From positions 4,251-9,268 of the forward strand of contig JADFXZ010000084.1 of NCBI GenBank assembly GCA_015233265.1: a stretch of DNA of 5,018 nucleotides, read 5' to 3'. This DNA comes from Nitrospirota bacterium (GTDB lineage Bacteria; Nitrospirota; Thermodesulfovibrionia; Thermodesulfovibrionales; Magnetobacteriaceae). Below the pieces are notes generated by a model. The model was not told the origin of the DNA. It made no database searches and saw only the letters and a program-made list of their open reading frames with translations. Shown here piece by piece: positions 1-5,018 of the stretch (its first letter is position 1; every line of letters starts with the position of its first letter). The translations under genes were made by a program, and so were the position numbers.

Positions 1-5
1 TTTAG

Positions 6-33
6 GTTATATCTATTTACAACAATATGTCAA
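6..33 (-). promoter_or_regulatory. candidate sigma70-type promoter reading leftward out of the window
   Basis: On the minus strand a perfect TTGACA (plus-strand 28-33) is followed after 16 bp by TATAAC (plus-strand 6-11), a good -35/-10 pair. It lies just after the stop codon of the MerR-like gene and reads in the same direction. It would therefore drive a gene that starts beyond the left edge of the window. The area is AT-rich, so a chance match is possible. No GC-rich terminator hairpin separates it from the MerR gene. Confidence 0.45.
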
Positions 34-40
34 GTATTGT
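22..40. promoter_or_regulatory. inverted repeat overlapping the -35 box (possible operator)
   Basis: The arms ACAATA (22-27) and TATTGT (35-40) form a perfect 6-bp inverted repeat around a 7-bp centre. The centre contains most of the TTGACA -35 candidate of the leftward promoter. The position, overlapping a promoter next to a MerR-family gene, suits a regulator binding site. No known operator consensus is recognised, and the short AT-rich arms make chance occurrence plausible. It is not a typical terminator, because the stem is short and AT-rich and no T-run follows. Confidence 0.3.
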
Positions 41-42
41 CA

Positions 43-513
43 TTAATCCTTTATGGCGTTGTCTGGCAATGAGTTTTTCACCCCTACAAGATATACAACG
101 CAGCCCTCGCATGTCTTGCCGTTACCATGATCACATCTCTTTTTGTTAAGTTCCCAGCACGGAATGGCCTTATTGACAAAGGCTGAGCACTCCCGGCGTA
201 CCTGTTCGGGGCACTTGGTTATCTCCCAGCACGGCGCATATTCAAGCAAAAGCTTCAATCCCTCAATGCTTATTTTCCTGTCATGTATCAGGTCTCTGAT
301 GCAATTGAGCCATTTTATATCGTTTTCGGAGTAGAAGCGGTTCTTGTTTTTTCGTGAGGGCTTGATTAGCCCGTGTTTTTCATAGAGCCTCAGCGTCTGG
401 TCTGTTATACCCGCCAGTTCTGCCGCAACCCCTATCGTATACAGCGGCCTGTCAGCTTTAGACGCTGCAGAGTCTGCCTTCATTCTTGCGCTTGCCAACT
501 TATCGAAACTCAA
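43..513 (-). CDS. MerR/HspR-like transcriptional regulator with C-terminal cysteine-rich module
   Basis: Predicted cytoplasmic DNA-binding protein of 156 residues. Residues 24-50 (LYTIGVAAELAGITDQTLRL and onward to YEKHGLI) are a clear MerR winged helix-turn-helix, closest in style to HspR-like members. The wing follows at about 51-66 (PSRKNKNRFYSENDI). The long dimerisation helix of classical MerR proteins is short here. Instead residues 95-138 hold seven cysteines in two similar units: CWEITKC at 95 with C109, and CWE at 119 with C127, C135 and C138. This spacing suggests a metal, Fe-S or thiol-redox site (inference); the effector is unknown. The start shown is TTG, overlapping the nitroreductase 3' end by 14 bp. 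An ATG at 483 (residue 11) is equally possible and leaves a 16-base gap. Neither has a strong Shine-Dalgarno, so translation probably depends on coupling. It is the last gene of the operon seen here and a candidate regulator of it or of the gene to the left. Confidence 0.88.
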   Translation of the reverse strand: MSFDKLASARMKADSAASKADRPLYTIGVAAELAGITDQTLRLYEKHGLIKPSRKNKNRFYSENDIKWLNCIRDLIHDRKISIEGLKLLLEYAPCWEITKCPEQVRRECSAFVNKAIPCWELNKKRCDHGNGKTCEGCVVYLVGVKNSLPDNAIKD

Positions 514-1111
514 CTACTTCGTCAAAGGCCAATCTATGTTTCTGAGGCTGAGGATTTAGTCTGTATCCAAATGGTAGAATCAGCGACACGACATACTTTA
601 AACCGTCAAGGTCAAGCGCCTCCATCACCTTTGGCACAGACATGCCGCCTATTGGGCAGGAGTCAATGCCGACAACAGCCGCCGCCATCATCATGTTTGC
701 CGCCGCTATGTGGCACTGCGTTATGCTCCACTGCTCTACGCTTATCTTCACATAGTAATCCGCATAAAACTGTCTTATCCACGCAAGCACCTCCGGGCGG
801 TCAGCAAGACAGGCAAAGCGCCCCTCAACGTATTGCGACCCGGGCTTTAAGTCTTCTATTTTTGCCGCTATTACAACGGCGTCACTGCATGTCGATAGCT
901 GTACTTGATTAAAGCACGCCTCTTTGAGCTTTTCTTTCAATTCCTGCGTACGTACCACTATGAATCTCCAGTGCTCTAAGCCAAAGGACGAAGGGCTTAG
1001 ACGCCCGGCTTCAAGAATAAATCTAAGGTCCGCATCCGGTATCTTTCTCTGAGCGTCAAATATCTTACATGCGTGGCGAAACTGCATCGCCTGCAGAAAG
1101 TCTTCTTTCAT
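500..1111 (-). CDS. RdxA/NfsB-like FMN-dependent nitroreductase family oxidoreductase
   Basis: A 203-residue protein, the usual length for single-domain nitroreductases. These are cytoplasmic dimeric flavoenzymes that use NAD(P)H to reduce nitroaromatics, quinones or related acceptors. RHACKIFD (12-19) carries the Arg expected to bind the FMN phosphate, followed by SPSS (39-42) and HWRFIVV (47-53). QCHIAAANMMMAAAVVGIDSCPIGG (132-156) is cut here for description: its key residues are C133, C152 and the PIGG turn at 153-156. FGYR (181-184) and K191/R193 close the FMN pocket. The RHxCK-FD start and the GxDSCxIGG segment match Helicobacter RdxA better than E. coli NfsB, which has PIEG at that turn. 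C152 aligns with an RdxA cysteine that I recall being reported as functionally important. The start ATG shares one base with the upstream stop (TGATG) and has GGAGG 7 bases before it. The natural substrate cannot be read from the sequence. Confidence 0.92.
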   Translation of the reverse strand: MKEDFLQAMQFRHACKIFDAQRKIPDADLRFILEAGRLSPSSFGLEHWRFIVVRTQELKEKLKEACFNQVQLSTCSDAVVIAAKIEDLKPGSQYVEGRFACLADRPEVLAWIRQFYADYYVKISVEQWSITQCHIAAANMMMAAAVVGIDSCPIGGMSVPKVMEALDLDGLKYVVSLILPFGYRLNPQPQKHRLAFDEVVEFR

Positions 1112-3918
1112 CAGTTATCCTCCGTATGTGCATCGCCATGTGTTGCGCCTGACTCAGGCGGTTCTTCCTTTTCAAGACTCAACCCGGCTACTAAAATATC
1201 CTCTAATGTCCATTCGTTATGAGGCTTATCCGGCACCTTGGGCTTTAGCGGCACTATCTCCACTTCCGGTTCAGGCTCAGCTTTTGGCTTAGGAGACTTT
1301 CTGAGTTTAGCTTTGAGACCCACTATCGGTGCTTCCACAAGCGCTTGGGGAACTTCGAAAATAGCCTCCTTTTTGGCCTTAGTCCCCTTTTTGGGCTTTG
1401 CCTCGGGCAGGTCTGCAGGTGTTTGCGTTGCGGCGTCTGGCATGTCTGAGATAGCTTCTTTTTTAGCTTTAGTCTCCTTTTTGGGTTTAGGCCCTGGCAC
1501 GTCTGACGCTATGTCTGTCATGGGCTCAGGTATGTCGGCTATAGAGTCCTTCTTTGCTTTAGCCTCCTTTTTGGGTTTAGGCTCGGGGGTTATTTCAGAG
1601 TCTCTTCTCAGTGGCGCGGTTGCAGATATGGGGGCATTATCTTTCAGTTCTTCAGACATGTCATATTCGGACGACGCACCCGCCTCCTGTGCTAATTCCA
1701 GGTCTACCAGCGCTGAGAGAGACTTAAAATCGCTGTCGTCTATTTTTAAATTGCCCGATTCGTCCTCTACAGGATGGTCTAACTCCAATGAGTATTCAGA
1801 TGGTATGTTAAACACAGGTTCGGCGCTGTTGTCAGTTACAAATTCTATTTCAGGTAGATCTTGCGGTGACTCTCCGGCTATGTCGAGAGAATACTCAGCT
1901 GGCAGCGGGTGTTGCTCTTCTTCAGTTTCGACAGTTGCAGACATTAAGCCATCGGCTTTGCTGTATGTATCTAATTCAACCGACGCGATGCCGCTGTCTT
2001 TTTCATCTAAGTCTTTAATGTGAGAGTCCGAATCAGTGTCTAACTCTAAAGTAAACTCCGAATGCTCGTGCGGTGCCTCTGTCTCGAATTGGATATCAGC
2101 ATCCTGATGGAGCTTGATGTCTGCTAAGTCACGGGTATCTGAGTCAGACGCTGGCAAATCATCTAAATCAAACTTAAATTCAGATATTTCAGGTTGAACT
2201 TCGACATTTGGCTGTATCTTTGTCTCATCGGCCTCGGCCAGTGAAATATCAATGGCATCTAAGTCAAACTTATAATCCTCATCGTGCTGCCGCTGTTGTC
2301 CAGGCTGAGAAGATACAGTATCAAGTTCGAATTCGCCGTCAAGATTGAGGTCATCGATTTTGAAATCAATGCCGTCGTGTTCTTCGACATTCACTATGAC
2401 TGAGTCTTTGGCATAATCGGGTGCAGGGTCTTTCCCGGGTTCTTCATCGAGGGAGAACTCATCAAGCTTAAAATCAATTCCTTCATTGGTTGAGGCATCT
2501 TTAGCGTAATCGACAGGAATGTCGTCGTCTGAGATGAATTGGGGTTTGGCAGAGGCGGCATCAGCTCCAACCGTAAGTGCCTCAGAGTCAATTGTAAGGG
2601 CGTCAGGGTCTATTGTAATGGCCTCGGAGTCTGGGGCACTCTGGTCCTCATCGAATTTTATGCCAGCGTCTTCATAGACATTCTCTTCTAAGGTAAACTC
2701 ATCGTGGTCTGCCTGCAGGGCAATGCCTACCGTTTCCTCGTCGTCAGTATTTTTGTATTCATGTGCGTCGGCTTCTGCAGCGGCAATAATACCAGCCCCG
2801 ATGGCCGCCCCGGCTGCCGCCGCGCCAGCTGAGACCATCCCCGCCTCGTCGCCATAGTCAGGCTGCCCTAAAGGCATGGTGTCATGATCGTAATCCGGCG
2901 TGGATGAATCAGGGGACATATTCGATGATGACTCCGGCCCCCACACCTTATTCGACGCCCGGTAGCATATGGCCGGCTGTGCGACAACGACAATATTTGC
3001 TAGCAAAAAAAGAACCAGCGCGGCAATTATGACAATCGCAAAACTGGCATGGAATAACGGGGCAACAACCGCACCAGCAATCATAATTAACGGCCCAACC
3101 AGCAGCCCAAGGCTCAACAATCCATATTTCCTATTTATCCCAAGCCTCTCACATATGTCCATCCACGGCACTACCTCAAGTATAGGAACAAAGAAGATTA
3201 TCACAATCCACCACAACGGCTTATCCGCGGCCTGAACCTTCGTATACAGATTGAGAACCGGTATCCATGCCATCCACGGCATGGGGACATCCAATCTGAC
3301 TGCAATCTTATATAGGAAATAGGTGTACAGTACATAGCTCAGGGCTGCAAGGCACAGTATCCCAACGAAAATCAGAGGAAGCGTTTTCGCATCTATAGGC
3401 AAGTTGCCGGGGAATGCCTGCTTTTTTAGCGGCATCGCAGGTTTTGGTATCGGTTTTGGTAATGGACGCAGCGTGGGCCTTGGGGTGGCTGTGGCCGAGG
3501 GCTGTGCCGGTGCTGGTGTTGCATTGACTACGGGCGGCTCTGCGGTCTTTTGAGGGCCTGGCGTGGCTGCGGCAGATGGCTTGGGCGTTGCTGGCTGTTC
3601 AGGTTTCGGCGTTGCTGGCTGCTCCGGCTTGGGTGTAGGCTTGGGAGACGGCGATGGCGTTGCCTTTTTTGGTTTTGGTGACGGCGTTGCCGCAGCAGAC
3701 GGCGGCTCAGGCTTGGCCTTCGTCTCCGGTTGTGTTGTCTGTGGTTTATCCTGTTCTTTTGTCTCTGTTTCTTCTTCGTTGGGTGGTGGATAATCGGTCA
3801 CATGAGAGTTACCGTCCTTGTCTATCCATCTAAACAGGGGGCCTGCGGCAGCTATATTCTGCACTAAGAATACCGCCAATACTATCAGTAGCACCGGCAA
3901 TATTAGCCTTTTTCCCAT
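1111..3918 (-). CDS. large mosaic membrane protein: DUF4124, Pro-rich linker, four membrane segments, acidic tail with repeats
   Basis: A 935-residue envelope protein of unknown function. Residues 1-25 look like a signal peptide (MGKR, hydrophobic stretch, AAA-GP cleavage site). A DUF4124 motif follows (LFRWIDKDGNSHVTDYPPP, 28-46). Residues 47-170 are a Pro/Lys/Thr-rich spacer with TPKPEQPA repeats. Hydrophobic segments lie at about 179-203, 235-252, 266-289 and 291-314. The W/P-rich stretch 211-234 (PWMAWIPVLNLY) resembles small DUF5684-type membrane modules. An Ala/Gly run (363-382) leads into a strongly acidic, probably disordered tail (about 390-760) with recurring '[FY]-x-[FL]-[DE]' motifs such as FKLDEF, FKIDDL, FKFDLDDL, FTLELD and YSLELD. 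Three 30-residue Lys/Pro repeats (778-867) precede a final short motif NEWTLEDILVAGLSLE (901-916). Which side of the membrane the tail lies on is uncertain, since two positively charged loops conflict. The start has GGAGG 4 bases upstream and is the first gene after the palindrome-bearing gap. It probably acts as a membrane scaffold or adaptor (inference). No catalytic motif is seen. Confidence 0.85.
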   Translation of the reverse strand: MGKRLILPVLLIVLAVFLVQNIAAAGPLFRWIDKDGNSHVTDYPPPNEEETETKEQDKPQTTQPETKAKPEPPSAAATPSPKPKKATPSPSPKPTPKPEQPATPKPEQPATPKPSAAATPGPQKTAEPPVVNATPAPAQPSATATPRPTLRPLPKPIPKPAMPLKKQAFPGNLPIDAKTLPLIFVGILCLAALSYVLYTYFLYKIAVRLDVPMPWMAWIPVLNLYTKVQAADKPLWWIVIIFFVPILEVVPWMDICERLGINRKYGLLSLGLLVGPLIMIAGAVVAPLFHASFAIVIIAALVLFLLANIVVVAQPAICYRASNKVWGPESSSNMSPDSSTPDYDHDTMPLGQPDYGDEAGMVSAGAAAAGAAIGAGIIAAAEADAHEYKNTDDEETVGIALQADHDEFTLEENVYEDAGIKFDEDQSAPDSEAITIDPDALTIDSEALTVGADAASAKPQFISDDDIPVDYAKDASTNEGIDFKLDEFSLDEEPGKDPAPDYAKDSVIVNVEEHDGIDFKIDDLNLDGEFELDTVSSQPGQQRQHDEDYKFDLDAIDISLAEADETKIQPNVEVQPEISEFKFDLDDLPASDSDTRDLADIKLHQDADIQFETEAPHEHSEFTLELDTDSDSHIKDLDEKDSGIASVELDTYSKADGLMSATVETEEEQHPLPAEYSLDIAGESPQDLPEIEFVTDNSAEPVFNIPSEYSLELDHPVEDESGNLKIDDSDFKSLSALVDLELAQEAGASSEYDMSEELKDNAPISATAPLRRDSEITPEPKPKKEAKAKKDSIADIPEPMTDIASDVPGPKPKKETKAKKEAISDMPDAATQTPADLPEAKPKKGTKAKKEAIFEVPQALVEAPIVGLKAKLRKSPKPKAEPEPEVEIVPLKPKVPDKPHNEWTLEDILVAGLSLEKEEPPESGATHGDAHTEDN
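1119..1123 (-). promoter_or_regulatory. ribosome binding site of the nitroreductase gene, inside the upstream coding end
   Basis: GGAGG on the minus strand lies 7 bases before the ATG at 1111 and falls within the last codons of the 935-residue protein gene. Together with the TGATG stop/start overlap it fixes the nitroreductase start and indicates translational coupling with the upstream gene. Confidence 0.75.
1318..1587 (-). repeat. three 90-bp in-frame tandem repeats (30 aa each, KPKK-x-x-KAKK)
   Basis: Inside the large membrane protein gene, residues 778-807, 808-837 and 838-867 each begin Pro-x-x-KPKK followed by x-T/A-KAKK, and continue with an Asp/Glu/Pro-containing half. The period is exactly 30 codons with no gaps. 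A fourth, decayed copy (LKAKLRKSPKPKAEPEPE) follows at residues 868-885. The DNA copies are also similar, for example CCTAAACCCAAAAAGGAG-like cores, which points to duplication rather than convergence. Confidence 0.85.
2563..2625 (-). repeat. three 21-bp tandem repeats (EAITIDP-like heptads)
   Basis: Residues 432-438, 439-445 and 446-452 of the large membrane protein read EAITIDP, DALTIDS and EALTVGA. The 21-bp DNA units remain visibly alike, indicating slippage-type expansion. The unit sits at the start of the acidic tail. Confidence 0.7.
3565..3636 (-). repeat. 24-bp tandem repeats encoding TPKPEQPA in the Pro-rich spacer
   Basis: Residues 95-102 and 103-110 are identical TPKPEQPA octapeptides, followed by a partial third copy TPKPSAAA (111-118). 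They lie in the Pro/Lys-rich spacer between the DUF4124 motif and the first internal membrane segment. Such X-Pro rich stretches tend to be stiff and extended, as in TonB-type spacers. Confidence 0.75.
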
Positions 3919-3922
3919 GTGT

Positions 3923-3927
3923 CCTCC
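3923..3927 (-). promoter_or_regulatory. ribosome binding site of the large membrane protein gene
   Basis: GGAGG on the minus strand is 4 bases from the ATG at 3918, slightly short but acceptable. It supports this start. The ATG that overlaps the front of the GGAGG is in another frame. Confidence 0.65.
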
Positions 3928-3963
3928 ATTTGTACCATACCCATATCAAAAATCATATCCCTG

Positions 3964-3969
3964 ATTCTA
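3964..3969 (-). promoter_or_regulatory. weak -10 candidate (TAGAAT) upstream of the large membrane protein gene
   Basis: TAGAAT on the minus strand differs from TATAAT at one base and lies about 45 bases before the ATG. No good -35 hexamer exists at 16-18 bp spacing. If this is the real -10, the two palindromes at 3985-4021 cover the -35 region and the area just upstream, as expected for a regulated or activator-dependent promoter. Low confidence, because the region is AT-rich. Confidence 0.25.
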
Positions 3970-3984
3970 CCAAATTTCTTAATG

Positions 3985-4021
3985 TAAAATCTCTTATTTT
4001 AACTTAAAATATCCTATTTTA
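3985..4021. promoter_or_regulatory. two tandem 17-bp palindromes TAAAAT-N5-ATTTTA (candidate paired operators)
   Basis: Positions 3985-4001 and 4005-4021 each read TAAAAT, five variable bases, then ATTTTA, with perfect 6-bp arms. The two sites are separated by 3 bp (ACT on the plus strand), giving a 20-bp centre-to-centre distance, close to two DNA helical turns. A further half-site, ATTTTA at 4026-4031, follows. The 135-base gap between the HNH gene and the large membrane protein gene contains no gene. These repeats dominate it and sit about 67-103 bases upstream of the ATG. They resemble cooperative operators for a dimeric transcription factor. I do not recognise the consensus as Fur, FNR, CRP or NrdR. 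No rho-independent terminator for the HNH gene is seen in this gap. Confidence 0.55.
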
Positions 4022-4053
4022 TTGAATTTTATGACATGCCTCCATCTGTTTCT

Positions 4054-4389
4054 TTATTTCCCAGTTATATAATCACCAAGCAGCCCCCGCGTGTGCTCGT
4101 CATCATGGCAATAGCTGCATAGATTTTCCCAATTCGAGCCGTCTGGCGGGTTATTGTCGTGGTTGCTGTCTTTGTGATGCACTGTCAGCTGGCTTTTGGT
4201 CTTTTCATCGAACTCACGGCCACACTTCGCACATATCAGACCGTGTATTTGGAGTGACAACTGCCGGTAATTACTGTTTGCGTTTTGACCGGCAGCCTTC
4301 AACTCCCGTATTATCTCCTCTACGGACTTACTACTTGCGGCTGCTTTCTTTATCGGTCTTTTCGGTTTAAACGACCGGTTTTGTGGCAT
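4054..4389 (-). CDS. YajD-family HNH nuclease
   Basis: A small 111-residue protein of the HNH/beta-beta-alpha-Me nuclease superfamily. C53-x-x-C56 and C91-x-x-C94 are the structural zinc ligands. LTVHHKD (68-74) holds the catalytic histidines H71/H72. The block DGSNWENLCSYCHDDEH (83-99) supplies N86 and the last histidines, H95 and H99. This segment matches E. coli YajD (LTVHHID..., DGSNWELLCLYCHDHEH) closely, so the family call is firm although the cellular role of YajD proteins is not established. The first 40 residues are a basic, Ala-rich extension (KPKRPIKKAAA). The gene follows the chaperone gene after 28 bases, has GGGAGAGAGG directly before its ATG, and is probably co-transcribed with it. 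Nothing nearby suggests a phage, homing element or restriction system. Confidence 0.92.
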   Translation of the reverse strand: MPQNRSFKPKRPIKKAAASSKSVEEIIRELKAAGQNANSNYRQLSLQIHGLICAKCGREFDEKTKSQLTVHHKDSNHDNNPPDGSNWENLCSYCHDDEHTRGLLGDYITGK

Positions 4390-4417
4390 ATCCTCTCTCC
4401 CTGTTCATAAATAATCA

Positions 4418-5018
4418 CTAAGCAATCAACTCGGGTCTGAGCGTCACGGGGATTATCTTCCTAAGCCCCTGCAGGTATGACCTTAAAGTCTTTGCCTTCT
4501 GCTCTTCCTTGATTGATTTCAAGACTGATTCCATTGCCTGGTCATTGCCCTTGAGCTGATCAGAAATCTCTTTCGGTATCGCTGATTTTGTATTTGCCGC
4601 TAGTTCTATCAGGCGTCTCATCTTTTTTATCGTAAGGTCTTCCCGCCTTTTCTCTTCGAAATATCGAGGCGTTAGCCTGCTTAACTCAAGGGTTCTCATG
4701 TATATTTCCTTTCTAAACACGCCGTCTCTGATAAAAGATGGGTCGAGGGTTATCGAGTCGTTGATCTCCTCGTCACTGACTCTTATGCCAAGACGGCCAG
4801 CCTCGGTTAACATGAGTTCATTTTCTATGACTCCCTCAAGGACAATTTCTTTTAGCTTCAGTTGCTTTTCCATCTCAGGCGTGAACTTCTCCTTTAGCGT
4901 ATTGGAGTAGTAGTTTTTCATGTTTTCATACATCCTCCAGTACTCCTCCGGAAATACCTTCCTTTCCCCTATCTCTACAAGGGCAAGCTGCTTAGAGGAC
5001 TTGTCAGTCGGGCCTATG
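4418..5018 (-). CDS. SurA_N-domain periplasmic chaperone, PpiD-like, lacking a parvulin domain (5' end outside window)
   Basis: The frame is open to the window edge, so the gene is partial. An internal Met at 4933 is not the true start, since 28 further codons upstream (IGPTDKSSKQ... through EEYWR) read as normal protein. The 199 residues visible begin just after what would be the membrane anchor in PpiD-like proteins (the typical '..GIGPTDKS' junction). They continue as a SurA N-terminal domain: VEIGERKVFPEEYWR, ENELMLTEAGRLGIRVSDEE, then DGVFRKEIYMRTLE and LTPRYFEEKRREDL. After this comes a helical, charged segment ending SYLQGLRKIIPVTL, like the last helix of SurA/PpiD proteins. No parvulin signature lies between, so this is probably a chaperone without prolyl isomerase activity, helping outer-membrane or secreted proteins fold. 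It is the first gene of the set visible here, 28 bases before the HNH nuclease gene. Confidence 0.85.
   Translation of the reverse strand, partial: IGPTDKSSKQLALVEIGERKVFPEEYWRMYENMKNYYSNTLKEKFTPEMEKQLKLKEIVLEGVIENELMLTEAGRLGIRVSDEEINDSITLDPSFIRDGVFRKEIYMRTLELSRLTPRYFEEKRREDLTIKKMRRLIELAANTKSAIPKEISDQLKGNDQAMESVLKSIKEEQKAKTLRSYLQGLRKIIPVTLRPELIA

Noticed and set aside
373..912. 179-codon plus-strand open frame opposite the nitroreductase and MerR genes
   Set aside because: Antisense to two well-supported genes, with a Cys/Arg/Gln/Pro-rich product that resembles no family, and no convincing ribosome binding site seen.
1238..2023. 261-codon plus-strand Ser/Gly-rich open frame
   Set aside because: A mirror of the low-complexity repeats of the large membrane protein gene on the other strand. 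The Ser-rich composition is what the reverse of Asp/Glu/Lys/Pro codons gives.
2394..2591. 65-codon minus-strand frame inside the large membrane protein gene
   Set aside because: Lies fully within the real gene in another frame, with no recognisable product.
3563..3793. Gly-rich plus-strand open frame (GVAGCSGFGVAG...)
   Set aside because: The reverse reading of the Pro/Lys/Thr-rich spacer codons. The repeats are inherited from the real gene.
3985..4021. Possible CRISPR-like or terminator reading of the AT-rich repeats
   Set aside because: Only two units with a 3-bp gap, so not a CRISPR array. The stems are short and all A/T, so not a convincing rho-independent terminator.
4027..4053. Micro-ORF after a GGAGG-like sequence just downstream of the HNH gene on the minus strand
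   Set aside because: Only about eight codons or fewer before a stop, with no conserved features. It cannot be distinguished from chance.
4054..4389. HNH gene as part of a homing element, phage or defence island
   Set aside because: The protein matches the stand-alone YajD family, and no intron, integrase, phage or restriction gene is adjacent in the window.

Overview
The window looks like chromosomal DNA from a Gram-negative, probably anaerobic or microaerophilic bacterium. The combination of a membrane-anchored SurA_N chaperone, a DUF4124 envelope protein and a MerR regulator with a 'CWE..' cysteine tail recalls Nitrospirota or Desulfobacterota. This is a family-style impression, not a database result. 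Moderate GC, no RNA genes, no CRISPR array, no insertion sequence and no sign of a prophage are visible.

All five genes read leftward (minus strand), so the biological order runs from right to left. (1) At 5018-4418 is the 3' part of a gene for a PpiD/SurA-like periplasmic chaperone. It keeps the SurA N-terminal domain but ends without a parvulin domain. (2) After 28 bases, at 4389-4054, is a small HNH nuclease of the YajD family. (3) A 135-base AT-rich intergenic region (4053-3919) carries two tandem 17-bp palindromes, TAAAAT-N5-ATTTTA, 20 bp apart centre to centre. They look like paired operators for the next transcription unit. (4) At 3918-1111 is a 935-residue mosaic envelope protein: signal peptide, DUF4124, Pro-rich spacer, four-helix membrane block, long acidic low-complexity tail with recurring '[FY]-x-[FL]-[DE]' motifs, three 30-residue Lys/Pro repeats, and a short C-terminal helix-like motif. 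(5) At 1111-500 is an RdxA/NfsB-type flavin nitroreductase, whose start overlaps the stop of the previous gene by one base. (6) At 513-43 is a MerR/HspR-like regulator with a C-terminal cysteine-rich module, overlapping or abutting the nitroreductase gene.

Genes 4-6 are tightly packed and almost certainly one operon. The flavoenzyme plus the cysteine-rich MerR regulator suggest a redox- or metal-responsive function (inference). The role of the large membrane protein is unknown. At the far left, a good -35/-10 promoter candidate overlapped by an inverted repeat points to a further leftward gene outside the window, possibly a target of the MerR protein. The most interesting signals are the tandem palindromes, the composite 935-aa protein, and the RdxA-like/MerR pairing.
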